The notes: a model not told the origin generated them from the sequence alone. DNA of 39,995 bases from Bacteroides graminisolvens DSM 19988 = JCM 15093 (GCF_000428125.1 NZ_ATZI01000023.1:1-39995); one strand, 5' to 3'; counted from the stretch's first letter, positions 1 to 9,265 are shown. A program made the numbers and translations.

Positions 1-23
1 GGATCATACCGAAATCCTGAGGG
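1..23 (+). repeat. Left terminal inverted repeat of the IS
   Basis: Twenty-three bases identical to the reverse complement of 1395-1417; identity stops at base 24. It lies exactly at the window edge. Confidence 0.9.
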
Positions 24-61
24 GCTTTGATTGATAATCTTTATCTTTGGCCCAAAAACTT

Positions 62-421
62 ATGAATTACGATATCTTCCTTCGTTTTATCTTTCCCGAT
101 GGCATGTTTGATTACTTCAACATGGTTCGTTTCAATGAACTTGCCGATAAAGTTGAAATCTATTTTGAGGAGAAAAATAATCCTCCTGAAGAATATCAAC
201 AGGATAAGCTTGAAAGCAAAGGGTTCTATGAGGAAGTTCGTATGCATGATTATCCCATGCGTGGACGGAGCTGTATCCTTTATATAAAGAAACGCAGGTG
301 GTATAACCACACCAAAGAAACATACGTATCCCGTAATTGGTTATTAATGGCTCAAGGCACGCAAATCTCCTGTGAATTTGCGTCTTTTTTAAAAGCTATG
401 GATCGACTCTCGCGCCTTTAG
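62..421 (+). CDS. IS transposase, N-terminal region (ORF1)
   Basis: About 119 residues if translation starts at ATG 62; a TTG at 47 in frame would add five residues but overlaps the TATCTTTG promoter box at 42-49, so ATG 62 is preferred. The product resembles the separate N-terminal region protein encoded by ISAon1-type ISL3 elements, which precedes the catalytic frame. It ends at TAG 419-421, while the frame of the catalytic protein is already open from 393. The two frames therefore overlap by 29 bases, and joining them would need a +1 (or -2) shift near the T6A4 run at 385-394. Whether a fusion is made or two proteins act together cannot be told from the sequence. Confidence 0.75.
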   Translation: MNYDIFLRFIFPDGMFDYFNMVRFNELADKVEIYFEEKNNPPEEYQQDKLESKGFYEEVRMHDYPMRGRSCILYIKKRRWYNHTKETYVSRNWLLMAQGTQISCEFASFLKAMDRLSRL

Positions 422-431
422 CATCAGCTCA

Positions 432-1385
432 TTGGCCGATCACTATGGTTTGGATGCCAAGCAACTAGAATCACAGTACAAGAATCATCTGAGCAATTAC
501 AGATACTGGGATCAACTTCCCCATGCAGAAGATTGGATCTTGTTTGAAAAGAATATGGGTGCTCATGTGGGGCTGGATGAAACAAGCCTTTCTCGTGGAG
601 AGTTATACACAATTCTAATCAATAAGGAAGCTAAAGGTAAGAAAGGAAGCATTATTGCTATGATAAAAGGAACGGATGTACAAACAGTCTCGGCTGTGTT
701 GCTCCAACTATCACGCAGACGTCGTTTTCAAGTTCGTGAGATCACTTTAGACATGGCCTCGAATATGCATCAGATTGCACGAATATGTTTCCCTGGCGCC
801 CAGCAAGTGGTCGATCGTTTTCATGTACAGCAATTGGCCTTTGAAGCCGTACAGGAAATGCGTATTAATGCACGTTGGGAGGCCATGGATAAAGAAAATA
901 TAGAGATTAGCCATGCTAAGGCTTGTGGAATGCAGTACAAACCTTTGATATTGGAGAATGGAGATACCAAAAAGCAGCTGCTTGCCAGAAGCCGTTATTT
1001 GTTATTTAAGAAAGAGACCGCTTGGAGTAGCTCTCAAAGTAAGCGTGCGGCTATTTTGTTTAGAGAATACCCGGATATCAAAAAGGCATACTATTTAAGT
1101 ATGCGCTTAGGACTCATTTATCATCAGTCCACACATGCTGATGTGGCATTAACCAAACTGGCTCGTTGGTATGATGAGGTTGATAAATCAGGGTTTCTAT
1201 CCTTTGGCACAGTGGCAAGAACTATACAAACGCATTACTTGAGAATCGTGGCTTTCTTCAAGAACCGTGCAACTAATGCGGCTAGCGAATCTTTTAATGC
1301 AAAAATCAAGCAGTTCAGAGCACAACTCAGAGGAGTCAGGGACGTGGCATTCTTCTTATTCAGATTATCTAAAATTTATGCGTAA
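432..1385 (+). CDS. IS transposase, catalytic DDE part (ORF2)
   Basis: A 317-residue protein starting at TTG 432; no in-frame ATG is available before residue 42, and the frame is open back to 393 with conserved-looking sequence, so the real N-terminus may be made by frameshifting from ORF1. It shows an ISL3-type DDE core: first Asp in VGLDETSLS, second Asp in ITLDMASNM, and the Glu in NAASESFNAKIK near the C-terminus. It cuts and joins the element ends during transposition. The stop is nine bases before the right inverted repeat. Full length and no internal stops suggest an active element. Confidence 0.85.
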   Translation: MADHYGLDAKQLESQYKNHLSNYRYWDQLPHAEDWILFEKNMGAHVGLDETSLSRGELYTILINKEAKGKKGSIIAMIKGTDVQTVSAVLLQLSRRRRFQVREITLDMASNMHQIARICFPGAQQVVDRFHVQQLAFEAVQEMRINARWEAMDKENIEISHAKACGMQYKPLILENGDTKKQLLARSRYLLFKKETAWSSSQSKRAAILFREYPDIKKAYYLSMRLGLIYHQSTHADVALTKLARWYDEVDKSGFLSFGTVARTIQTHYLRIVAFFKNRATNAASESFNAKIKQFRAQLRGVRDVAFFLFRLSKIYA

Positions 1386-1394
1386 TATGACAAT

Positions 1395-1417
1395 CCCTCA
1401 GGATTTCGGTATGATCC
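1395..1417 (-). repeat. Right terminal inverted repeat of the IS
   Basis: Perfect 23-bp inverted match of bases 1-23. The host gene frame is open up to this point and is lost inside it. Confidence 0.9.
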
Positions 1418-1845
1418 TTTCCGAATAGTGTGGATGAATAGGCAAAACTGGCGCCTCCCCCGAAATAGTGTAAGTCATTATGGCTTTCTATATTTGGCAT
1501 GCTCTGAGATTCTGAAGTCAGATTGTCAACACTAAAATGGCCGTATTGATATCTTAAAGATCCAATTATAGCCCAATTGGACTTCATTAGAATGGGAGCA
1601 TTGAATGATGCTTTTATATTTTTTCTGTCACTAACAGTCCCTCTATTGTATTCTTCCTTGAGAAGTTTGGATGTAAAGTCGTATGACATGACTTGTTGTA
1701 CTTCAACATCAATCATTCGCGTGGCAGGGAACTTTTGAGTTACCCTGCCTGCGAATGGTTGTAGTTTAGGCTGTTCTGTATTGTTTTGCCCATGTAGCAA
1801 TTGTGTATAGAAGCTCAGATATATGAGATAAATTAATTTATTCAT
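1418..1845 (-). pseudogene. Outer-membrane protein (DUF6268-like), cut by the IS
   Basis: The first ~140 residues of a secreted protein: a signal peptide (MNKLIYLIYLSFYTQLLHGQ) followed by alternating beta-rich sequence. The reading frame runs into the IS end and picks up a short foreign tail, so the protein is truncated and the remainder lies left of the window. I believe it is the DUF6268-type outer membrane beta-barrel protein often found at the end of Bacteroides RND efflux operons, but I am not certain of the family. Its start overlaps the end of the RND permease gene by 8 bases (1838-1845), indicating translational coupling as the fourth cistron of the operon. Confidence 0.7.
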
Positions 1846-4800
1846 GTTGTTTGTTGTGTGAAAATTTAGTTTTTAGGTTGTCAACGACCATATAAACGCA
1901 AGGCACTATTAGCAGAGTTAAAAAGAATGAGCTGGTCAAACCTCCAATAATTATCCATGCCATGCCATTTTTAAGTTCAGAACCTGGGCTTTGAGAAAGG
2001 GCTAGTGGAAGCATTCCCAAAATCATAGCAAAGGTAGTCATGATAATAGGACGTAAACGTTCTTTCCCGGCTTCGACCAAAACTTGAGTCAAGGGTAAAC
2101 CTTTGCTCTTGAGGTGATTGGCAAAATCAACTATAAGAATTCCATTTTTGGCGACGAGCCCTAGTAGCATGATGAGTCCGCATAAACTAAATGTGGTAAG
2201 GTTGTTCATTGTTAGGGCAAGTGCCAACAGAGCACCGATAATGGCCACGGGTATGGAGAATAGTACAACAAAGGGATATACTAGGCTTTCATAAAGGGCT
2301 ACCATTATTAAATAAATTAAAAGTATGCCGATACCCAGAGCGAAAATTAAGCTGCTAAAAGCTTCTTCTTGTCTTTTCTGATCACCCATGTATTCAATGG
2401 ACACACCGGTAGGCAGCGAGGATTGAATCAGCTTTTCTTTTATCTCTTTGACGATGGTCCCGGATGCACGTCCTACTGCTGCCGAATTAATAGTGATAGA
2501 TGGTAGTCGGTTGGTTCTTTCAAGGATGGAAGAGACCATTGTTTCTTCTATTGAAGCTACTTGGCTAAGGCGAATGGTACGACCTTCTTTATTGGTTAAT
2601 ATCATATCGCGCAAGTTCTCAACAGTTAATTTGTTAGTGTCATCCATCTGAATATTTATAGCGTATTCATTGTCATTCTCTTTCAGATCTATGTTATCAT
2701 TTCCTTTAAATGCTATATTAATCATTTGTGAAACTTCCTGAATGGTTAATTTCATGCTGCTTATTTTCACTCTGTCTGGTATTATTTGTATTTGTTTTCG
2801 TTCGGATTGTGTGCTGTATTTTACATAATCTGTTCCTGGGGTACTTTCAACGATCTTTTTTACTATTTCAGCTGCTTCTTTTACATTCTCCAACGAAGCT
2901 CCCTTTATGGCAATTTGTATGGGTGAGTTGCTGCTGCCGGTGATGTTCATGGGCAATGCTGTTACTTTAACGCCGGGAATGGAGCTTTCTATTTCGTTGC
3001 GTACTAATACGCCAAACTCATCTGTTGTTATTTCTCTTTTCGTTTTATCTTTTAAAACAATGTCCATTTGTCCCCAATGTGCGTTAGTCGAAGTTGTTCC
3101 TCCGCCACCAGTTTGGGTACCGACCAAAGTATATAGGGTTTCAACGTCTTTATTTTTTAGAATAATTGATTCAGCTTGTTTGAGCATCTGGTTCGTCTGG
3201 TATAGGGACATATCTGTTGACATTTCCACTTTGATGCTTATCTCACCTCTGTCACCTGAATCGAGAAAGGAACTTCCAATAAAGCCTCCGGGGATCAACC
3301 AGATGGAGCCTGCCATTAATGTGAAAATACAGGCAAACAAAATTCGTTTATGTCTTAATACCCACAATAATATGTGGCCGTAAATCATTTTTATGGCTCC
3401 AAGAAAGTTTTCGAATTGTATATTAATGCGACCCCACCATGTGCTTTTGTTCAGGTGGTCAACTTTTCCAAAAAGTGATGCCAATAAGGGAGTCAGGGTA
3501 AATGAGACGAAGAGGCTAAGTAAAGTGGAGAATACAACAACTAACGAGAATTGTCGGACGAGGTTTCCTACTAATCCGGATGTAAGTGCCATAGGGATGA
3601 ATACGACCAAATCGACCATGGTGATGGCTACTGCTGTGAAACCAATTTCCTGCCTGCCGTCAATGGCAGCGCGAACTTTGTTTTTCCCCATTTCAAGGTG
3701 GCGAAATATGTTTTCCAGTACTACAATACTGTCATCAACCAAAATTCCGACAACAAGAGATAGGGCCATGAGGGTCATCAGATTGAGTGAAAAACCGAAG
3801 ATACTCATCATCATAAAGGTGGGAATCATGGCAGAAGGAATCGCTACTAGTACAAACATGGAGCTGCGTAAACTATGTAGAAAGAACAACATAACTAAAC
3901 CGACAATGAATATTGCTAGGATCAGATCGTGCACTACCGCGTCAGCAGATGCTAATGTGTATAATGACTGGTCGGATGCAATGGTATATGCAAATTCTTC
4001 TTTTGAATATTCATTAACTAGTTGATTAAGTTTCTCCTTTATTTTTTTGCTTACTTCAACCGTGTTGGCGTCATTTGTTTTAAATATTTGAAGCCCGATT
4101 CCATTCACTCCGTTGATTCGATTGATGGTTTTTGGGGTAGCATCTGTATCGACTACTTTGGCGATGTCTTTGATTAACACCTTACTTCCGTTCTTATTTT
4201 CACGAATGATTATATTACGAATCATATCGGTAGTTGTAAGATCTGCATTCAAGCGAAGAGATAGTTCTTGTTGCTGTGATGATAATTTTCCGGCCGGATA
4301 GACTAGAGATGCTGCATGAAGTGCTTGATATACCTGACTGATAGGTATGTTATAGAAATTTAATTTGTGATTATTGATTTCTACTTTGATTTCACGCGGA
4401 CTACCTCCGATTATGGAGACTTGTCCAACTCCTGTAACATTGGTTAATCCGGGTAAAATGTTGTCTTCAACCAACTGATAAAGACGAGTGTCTGATAAGT
4501 TTGCTGATACAGAAAGGTTTAATACGGGAAACTGATCGGAACTGAATCTGTTAATGACCGGATCTTCAATATCTTCAGGAAGAGTTGATTTTATTTGATT
4601 GATCTTGCGCTCTATGTCTTGCTGAACTACTACATCATCAACTTCGGGTTTGAGCTGAATAGTAATGGTTGAGACGTTTTCCATGGAACGAGAGGTTACA
4701 ATATCTAACCCTTCCACTGTGGATACTGCGTCTTCAATTGGCTTGGTCACAGCAGATTCGATATCTTGGGGTGAAGCGCCTACATAGGTCGTATTGATAG

Positions 4801-4936
4801 AGATTACACCCGCATCAAATTTAGGCAGTAACTCGTAATTCAAATTTGTATAGCCTAATATTCCAAAAAGAATTAATACAGTGAAGATAACCGTAATGAG
4901 AAGAGGCCTTTTTATGGATAGTTCTGTTATTGACAT
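1838..4936 (-). CDS. RND efflux permease (HAE1/AcrB-like)
   Basis: A 1032-residue inner-membrane proton-driven pump of the resistance-nodulation-division family, usual length. TM1 lies near residues 11-30 (family opening SIxRP at 7-11), followed by a periplasmic porter loop, and the TM4 proton-relay pair D401-D402 is in GILVDDSIVVLEN. The second half repeats the layout, with a TM cluster near the C-terminus containing GILIVDFAN. The HAE1 branch exports drugs, bile salts and similar hydrophobic compounds, whereas the heavy-metal branch has a different TM4 motif. It is the third gene of the operon, 13 bases after the adaptor gene, and overlaps the following outer-membrane gene. The substrate cannot be read from sequence. 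Confidence 0.95.
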   Translation of the reverse strand: MSITELSIKRPLLITVIFTVLILFGILGYTNLNYELLPKFDAGVISINTTYVGASPQDIESAVTKPIEDAVSTVEGLDIVTSRSMENVSTITIQLKPEVDDVVVQQDIERKINQIKSTLPEDIEDPVINRFSSDQFPVLNLSVSANLSDTRLYQLVEDNILPGLTNVTGVGQVSIIGGSPREIKVEINNHKLNFYNIPISQVYQALHAASLVYPAGKLSSQQQELSLRLNADLTTTDMIRNIIIRENKNGSKVLIKDIAKVVDTDATPKTINRINGVNGIGLQIFKTNDANTVEVSKKIKEKLNQLVNEYSKEEFAYTIASDQSLYTLASADAVVHDLILAIFIVGLVMLFFLHSLRSSMFVLVAIPSAMIPTFMMMSIFGFSLNLMTLMALSLVVGILVDDSIVVLENIFRHLEMGKNKVRAAIDGRQEIGFTAVAITMVDLVVFIPMALTSGLVGNLVRQFSLVVVFSTLLSLFVSFTLTPLLASLFGKVDHLNKSTWWGRINIQFENFLGAIKMIYGHILLWVLRHKRILFACIFTLMAGSIWLIPGGFIGSSFLDSGDRGEISIKVEMSTDMSLYQTNQMLKQAESIILKNKDVETLYTLVGTQTGGGGTTSTNAHWGQMDIVLKDKTKREITTDEFGVLVRNEIESSIPGVKVTALPMNITGSSNSPIQIAIKGASLENVKEAAEIVKKIVESTPGTDYVKYSTQSERKQIQIIPDRVKISSMKLTIQEVSQMINIAFKGNDNIDLKENDNEYAINIQMDDTNKLTVENLRDMILTNKEGRTIRLSQVASIEETMVSSILERTNRLPSITINSAAVGRASGTIVKEIKEKLIQSSLPTGVSIEYMGDQKRQEEAFSSLIFALGIGILLIYLIMVALYESLVYPFVVLFSIPVAIIGALLALALTMNNLTTFSLCGLIMLLGLVAKNGILIVDFANHLKSKGLPLTQVLVEAGKERLRPIIMTTFAMILGMLPLALSQSPGSELKNGMAWIIIGGLTSSFFLTLLIVPCVYMVVDNLKTKFSHNKQHE

Positions 4937-4949
4937 ACTAATATGTTAC

Positions 4950-6011
4950 TTATTTGTTAATGACTTTCGTGATGCTGCCTTCTTTCAGATTTATTTGGCC
5001 CGAAAGAACTACTTCATCACCCAATGACAATCCGCTGATTATTTCAATATTTTGGTCAGAGGAAATTCCTGTCTTTACTTTCTTTGCGTGAGCAACCCCA
5101 TGACTTATAATGTATACATAGTTTTCTTTTCGGTCCGAAACAATTGCTTGTTGAGGGATCAATATTGCATTCTCCTCTTGTTTGAGTGTGATTTTGACAG
5201 CAACATTAGTTCCGGCTTTTAGCCATTCGTCAGGATTATCAATCAATACATCTACTTGGTAATTATGATTTTCATCTCCATTGGGACTAATATATATTAT
5301 ATGGCCGGATATTGTTTTTTGAGGAAAGCTGGGTAACTCTATTTCCACCTTTTGATTAAGCTTGGCGTAATATACTTCTGTTTCATCCAGGTAAACGGTT
5401 GCTTTGAGTTTTGATATGTTAACTATCTCAGCAATAGAAGAACCGGAATTGGCAAACTCTCCTGTTTTGAAATCATTGGTTATAATTGTTCCGCTTATAG
5501 GAGCGATTATTTTAGCATTTTCAATTTGTTGTTTGATTTGCTTGCGTTGTACAGCCGTATTTTCAAAATTGTATTTGGCAGAGAGGAGTTCAATTTCACT
5601 ACTGGCATTTCCTTTATACAAATCTTGAATCCGTTGGTAATCTTTTTTCAATTTCTCATGAGACAATGTGGCTGATTGCAAACTTAACTCTGTGAGTTTA
5701 GTGTCAATATGTCCAATAACTTCTCCTTTGCGGACCCTACTGCCCAAATCAATATGTAGATAGCTGATCGTGCCTGCTACTTGTGTACTGGCAGTAGCTC
5801 TTTCAACTGGATTCAATCTGGCAGGGAGTGTTTTTTGAATTTCTAATTTGCCGGAGTTTACAATTTTTGTGGTCACTGCAACCGGAACGTTAGAACGATC
5901 AACAAGTTGATTGGCTTTGTTGATGGAATTCTTGTTGAGAACTAGCGTTACTATTATTGCAGTTATAGCGATACAGGTAATGATTATAAAGAGGATTTTT
6001 GCTCGTTTCAT
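4950..6011 (-). CDS. RND efflux periplasmic adaptor (membrane fusion protein)
   Basis: A 353-residue MFP/HlyD-type adaptor with an N-terminal membrane anchor (about residues 6-25), a lipoyl half-motif (GSRVRKGEVIGHIDTK), a short coiled-coil hairpin, the second lipoyl half (NAKIIAPISGTI) and beta-barrel plus membrane-proximal domains. It bridges the inner-membrane RND pump and the TolC channel across the periplasm. Its gene lies 15 bases after the TolC gene and 13 before the permease gene, as expected for a tripartite pump operon. No lipobox cysteine is present, so it is anchored by the N-terminal helix rather than by lipid. Confidence 0.95.
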   Translation of the reverse strand: MKRAKILFIIITCIAITAIIVTLVLNKNSINKANQLVDRSNVPVAVTTKIVNSGKLEIQKTLPARLNPVERATASTQVAGTISYLHIDLGSRVRKGEVIGHIDTKLTELSLQSATLSHEKLKKDYQRIQDLYKGNASSEIELLSAKYNFENTAVQRKQIKQQIENAKIIAPISGTIITNDFKTGEFANSGSSIAEIVNISKLKATVYLDETEVYYAKLNQKVEIELPSFPQKTISGHIIYISPNGDENHNYQVDVLIDNPDEWLKAGTNVAVKITLKQEENAILIPQQAIVSDRKENYVYIISHGVAHAKKVKTGISSDQNIEIISGLSLGDEVVLSGQINLKEGSITKVINK

Positions 6012-6026
6012 TCTATTCGTTATTTA

Positions 6027-7361
6027 TTAATTATTTTTTAACTGATTATAAAAAGAAAAAAGAGTGCCTTTGTTTTTTTCGTAATCTAGTCTTCTGCTCA
6101 TGTAGGAGAATAGATTATTGACATACTGTAACTGGGCATTTTTATATGCGTTATCGTCATTGAGGAATACACTGATAGGCGAAGCCCCTTTTTGATAATT
6201 TAGGCTTGATGTATCAAGTATTTTTTTTGCTAATTCAAGATTGTCTTTGCTCCCATTTAGATTGTTGTATGCATTGAGAAGATTTTTTTCTGAATTTTGG
6301 AAGGTTAATTGATAGCCTGTCTCTGCCAAATGCAGATTGGTGTAGCTGTTTTTTAATACCAATTTACTCTCTTTGATTTTGCTTGATTTTCTTAAACCGG
6401 AAAATAAATTCATACTTACGGATACTCCGATGTAAGAGTAATCCTTCCAGGAATCAAAAATGCCTGACATGTCTTCAGAATAACCTTGTTTGCCAGCACG
6501 ACTAAAGAGGTTTATTGTAGGTAATAATTCTGCTTTCTGTGATTTATAATTGTATTCTAATAACTTTTGCTGTGTTTTGTTGATTTCATATTCGGTAAGA
6601 TTATTAATATTAAGCGAAGCTATTTCAGGAAAGGATACGTACTGCTCATAATTGGTCGAGTCACTGATGTGAAGTTCGGATTCCAGACTTAATCCCATGG
6701 TATACTTTAAATTGTCAAGTGCGTTCTTAATTTGCGTTTCCACTTCATTCAGTTGATATTCTGCTGATTTAAGACTTACGCTAACACGCTCCACATCAGT
6801 TTCAATAATGATCCCTTTCTGATGTTTTAGTTTTAATATATTTAATAGTTGAATGTACGATTGTATAATTTCTTGTAACTTTGCTTTGTATTCTTTGTAT
6901 ACAAGTACCTGAAAATAAGCTTGAGCGGTATTAAATATGATGGATTCGCTGTTTTGTATCTGTTGCAGATCGGCTATTTTGATATTCACTTTGCTGCTTT
7001 TGATGTTATATATAGCCGGTTGATTATAAATGGTTTGCGTTACTTCTCCATAGATATTTGAGTTGTATTTCTTACCGAACTGCATTGAGATGTCTTCATC
7101 GCTTAATACTCCGGCCGGTATAATGTTAGTTTGTAATTTTAGATTGTCCGTAACGGTACTATTTACATTAATTTGAGGTAGATAATAGCTAATGGCTTGT
7201 TTTTTTCGCTCTTTGGCTATTATGATATTGTTTTGGTATACTTCTGTGGATGAATGATTTTGTAAGCTATACTCTATGCACTGAACCAATGAATAATTAC
7301 CTTGTGCGTAGCCTTGGTATGTTATGCAAAAAAATAAAATAGAGAAAAGTTTAATTTTCAT
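6027..7361 (-). CDS. TolC-family outer-membrane efflux channel
   Basis: About 444 residues from ATG 7361, which begins a good signal peptide (MKIKLFSILFFCITYQGYAQ). The frame is open 16 codons further upstream, but that extension would bury the signal peptide and overlap the predicted promoter, so it is rejected. The mature protein has the duplicated long-helix pattern of outer-membrane efflux proteins and would form the trimeric exit duct of the pump. It is the first gene of the four-gene efflux operon, preceded by a good promoter and a likely LytTR operator (7407-7478). Confidence 0.92.
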   Translation of the reverse strand: MKIKLFSILFFCITYQGYAQGNYSLVQCIEYSLQNHSSTEVYQNNIIIAKERKKQAISYYLPQINVNSTVTDNLKLQTNIIPAGVLSDEDISMQFGKKYNSNIYGEVTQTIYNQPAIYNIKSSKVNIKIADLQQIQNSESIIFNTAQAYFQVLVYKEYKAKLQEIIQSYIQLLNILKLKHQKGIIIETDVERVSVSLKSAEYQLNEVETQIKNALDNLKYTMGLSLESELHISDSTNYEQYVSFPEIASLNINNLTEYEINKTQQKLLEYNYKSQKAELLPTINLFSRAGKQGYSEDMSGIFDSWKDYSYIGVSVSMNLFSGLRKSSKIKESKLVLKNSYTNLHLAETGYQLTFQNSEKNLLNAYNNLNGSKDNLELAKKILDTSSLNYQKGASPISVFLNDDNAYKNAQLQYVNNLFSYMSRRLDYEKNKGTLFSFYNQLKNN

Positions 7362-7406
7362 ATTGTAGCATGAATTTTGAATTGAGTAATTTCGAAATTT
7401 ATGCGA

Positions 7407-7438
7407 CAAAATTAGTGCTTCGATTAACGGGTTACAAG
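7407..7438 (-). promoter_or_regulatory. Promoter of the efflux operon
   Basis: On the minus strand CTTG (7435-7438) is followed after 20 bases by TAATTTTG (7407-7414), a perfect match to the Bacteroides -7 consensus TAnnTTTG. Transcription would start near 7400, about 40 bases before the TolC start codon. Confidence 0.7.
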
Positions 7439-7447
7439 ATGATAAAG

Positions 7448-7478
7448 GTTGAAGCGGACATAATAGGAGTAGAAACGG
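7448..7478 (-). promoter_or_regulatory. Probable LytTR operator: two direct repeats 21 bp apart
   Basis: On the minus strand CCGTTTCTAC (7469-7478) and CCGCTTCAAC (7448-7457) match at 8 of 10 positions and start exactly 21 bp apart, two helical turns. Paired direct repeats with this phasing are the usual target of LytTR regulators. The promoter-proximal repeat ends 9 bases upstream of the -33 box, a position that suits activation. The regulator encoded immediately upstream (7485-8249) is the obvious candidate to bind here. Confidence 0.55.
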
Positions 7479-7484
7479 GCATTA

Positions 7485-8249
7485 TCAACGCTCTGATAGC
7501 CAAGCTTGGAATTCTGTTTTTTTGAGTTTACTAACAATTATGCTTGTATTGCATTGAACAGATAACTTGATGAGAAGTTTCCTGTTAAAGTAGGGCTCTA
7601 CTTCTTTAATCGCTTCAAAATTAATTAAAAACTGTCTGTTTGCCCGATAGAACTTATTAGGATCAATCATTTTTTCTAATTCTTCTAAGGAATGGTCAAT
7701 TATATACTTTTGTTCATTGAACGTAAAAATAAAAGAGAGCTCGTCTGCAATGAAAAAGTAAGCAATGTCCGTAACTGATACGGGAAACATTTTGCCTTTA
7801 TGATGAACTAGAAAGGAGGATCTATTTATTTGAGGGAGTGTTTTGAATAATGTGTTGTTTGGTTCATTGTTTGAATAGTTCATTTGGTAATGTGACTTCA
7901 AAAAATCAACTTTAGCCAAACTACTCCCAACAGATTCCATGTCAAATGGCTTTAAAATAAAATAGATACCATTCATTTTAAAAGCTTCTACAGCATATTC
8001 ATCATAAGCTGTACAAAATATAACCGGACATGTGATGTTGACTTCTTTGAATATGTCGAATGAAGGGCCGTCAGATAACTGGATATCCATATAAATCAAA
8101 TCGGGCATACTATTTGTCTTAAGATATGTCACTGTTGAACTGATGCTGTCCAATATGTTGAGAATCATTATTTGAGGATTGATCTTTTTTAAAGTTTGAG
8201 CCAGATCAACAGCCGTACGTGCTTCGTCTTCAATGATTAGTATTTTCAT
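7485..8249 (-). CDS. LytTR-family response regulator
   Basis: A 254-residue two-domain regulator. The receiver domain (about 1-120) has the acidic pair at E7-D8 with E9, the phospho-acceptor D55 in IYMDIQL, T80 and K100 in LKPFD. The C-terminal LytTR DNA-binding domain (about 150-250) has the typical segments IAYFFIADELSF, FYRANRQFLINFEAI and the final strands. It overlaps the sensor kinase gene by 4 bases, so the pair is co-translated, and it is followed by the efflux operon on the same strand after 123 bases that contain a paired direct repeat. The likely job is activation of that operon. Confidence 0.93.
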   Translation of the reverse strand: MKILIIEDEARTAVDLAQTLKKINPQIMILNILDSISSTVTYLKTNSMPDLIYMDIQLSDGPSFDIFKEVNITCPVIFCTAYDEYAVEAFKMNGIYFILKPFDMESVGSSLAKVDFLKSHYQMNYSNNEPNNTLFKTLPQINRSSFLVHHKGKMFPVSVTDIAYFFIADELSFIFTFNEQKYIIDHSLEELEKMIDPNKFYRANRQFLINFEAIKEVEPYFNRKLLIKLSVQCNTSIIVSKLKKTEFQAWLSER

Positions 8250-9265
8250 ATATTTGGAATAATAGGTATCGTTACTGTATAATATTTATCGTCTCTGTCT
8301 ATTTTTATATGCTGATTGCAGAGATACTGATATCTTTTGTCAATGTTAGCTAAACCAATACACGTGGATGGTTCAAATGCTTTTTTAGGTTGCAATGTAT
8401 TAGAGATTATCAACTGATAATCTTCGGTACTATGTATCTTTATTTCTAAAGGGTGTTCGGCGGATATTATATTGTGTTTTACACAGTTCTCTACAATGGT
8501 TTGTAGTGAAAATGGTGGTATGTAATATGAATGATATTTTGGATTAATATCTGTATGTACCACCAATTTGTTTTCAAATCGACATTTTAGCATGAATAAG
8601 TATGCCTCTAGGATTGCGAGTTCTTCTCCTAGAGGGACCTTTTCGCTAGATGAAAGTTTCAAAGAATATCGAAGCATATCCGATAAACGCATAATAAAGG
8701 TCTCTGCATTTTCTTTGTCGTCGCGAAGCATCACTTTTAATGTAGCTAATGAATTAAAAAGAAAATGCGGGTTGATTTGTTGACGCAATATTTCAAAACG
8801 AACTTGAAGGTTTTCGCGGAGTAATCGTTCGTTTTCAATATCTATTTTTTGTTTCTCAGATAATAGATTAAAAGTATACTTAGTAAGTAATATAATGCTG
8901 CACAATAGGAAACTAAGAAAGAGTTTTCTATAAGCTGTGTTGTTGGCATATATCTGATTCTGTACAACGTGATTTGTGAGATAAATGGTGAAGTGTGTAG
9001 CAGGAATGCCAATTAAATAATAGGTGAATATAGTGACGGCTTTTATTCTTTTTTTTATTGCGGAAATATTTTCAGTTAGATAAGTCGTTAATATCAATAG
9101 GCTCCAGTTTACAATGCACACGGCAAAAATACGGAGAAGAATAAAAGAGTAGGTATTATACGAATTTTTGGGATCAACAATTATGTTTATAGCACCTATA
9201 ATACTAATGATTATAGATGAATAAACGGCAATCTTGATGTTGTATTTGTATTCGGATGTTCTCAT
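8246..9265 (-). CDS. LytS-type membrane sensor histidine kinase
   Basis: A 339-residue kinase of the His_kinase (LytS/YehU) type. Four hydrophobic segments (about residues 12-30, 41-63, 76-96, 114-135) form the membrane sensor, with no large extracellular loop. They are followed by a short coiled coil and the phospho-acceptor box INPHFLFNSLATLK with H167. The ATP-binding domain shows the N-box TIVENCVKHN (N260, N265) and a GLANIDKRY G-box. It should phosphorylate the adjacent LytTR regulator. With membrane helices but no ligand-binding domain, the signal may be in or at the membrane, for example a substrate of the pump; that is inference. Confidence 0.92.
   Translation of the reverse strand: MRTSEYKYNIKIAVYSSIIISIIGAINIIVDPKNSYNTYSFILLRIFAVCIVNWSLLILTTYLTENISAIKKRIKAVTIFTYYLIGIPATHFTIYLTNHVVQNQIYANNTAYRKLFLSFLLCSIILLTKYTFNLLSEKQKIDIENERLLRENLQVRFEILRQQINPHFLFNSLATLKVMLRDDKENAETFIMRLSDMLRYSLKLSSSEKVPLGEELAILEAYLFMLKCRFENKLVVHTDINPKYHSYYIPPFSLQTIVENCVKHNIISAEHPLEIKIHSTEDYQLIISNTLQPKKAFEPSTCIGLANIDKRYQYLCNQHIKIDRDDKYYTVTIPIIPNI

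Larger units (their letters stand above)
1..1417 (+). mobile_element. Complete ISL3-type (ISAon1-like) insertion sequence
   Basis: The element is bounded by perfect 23-bp terminal inverted repeats (1-23 and 1395-1417, beginning GGATCATACC) and carries two transposase reading frames on the plus strand. Two consecutive frames, the second with a DDE core, are typical of the ISL3/ISAon1-like elements of Bacteroidota. ISL3 elements usually make 8-bp target duplications; the right flank would be bases 1418-1425, but the left flank lies outside the window, so this cannot be checked. A TATCTTTG box at 42-49 could be the -7 element of the transposase promoter. The element sits inside the last gene of the efflux operon to its right and appears intact. 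Confidence 0.88.

Noticed and set aside
3393..4025. 210-codon plus-strand frame
   Set aside because: It is antisense to the RND permease gene and its product has no domain pattern.
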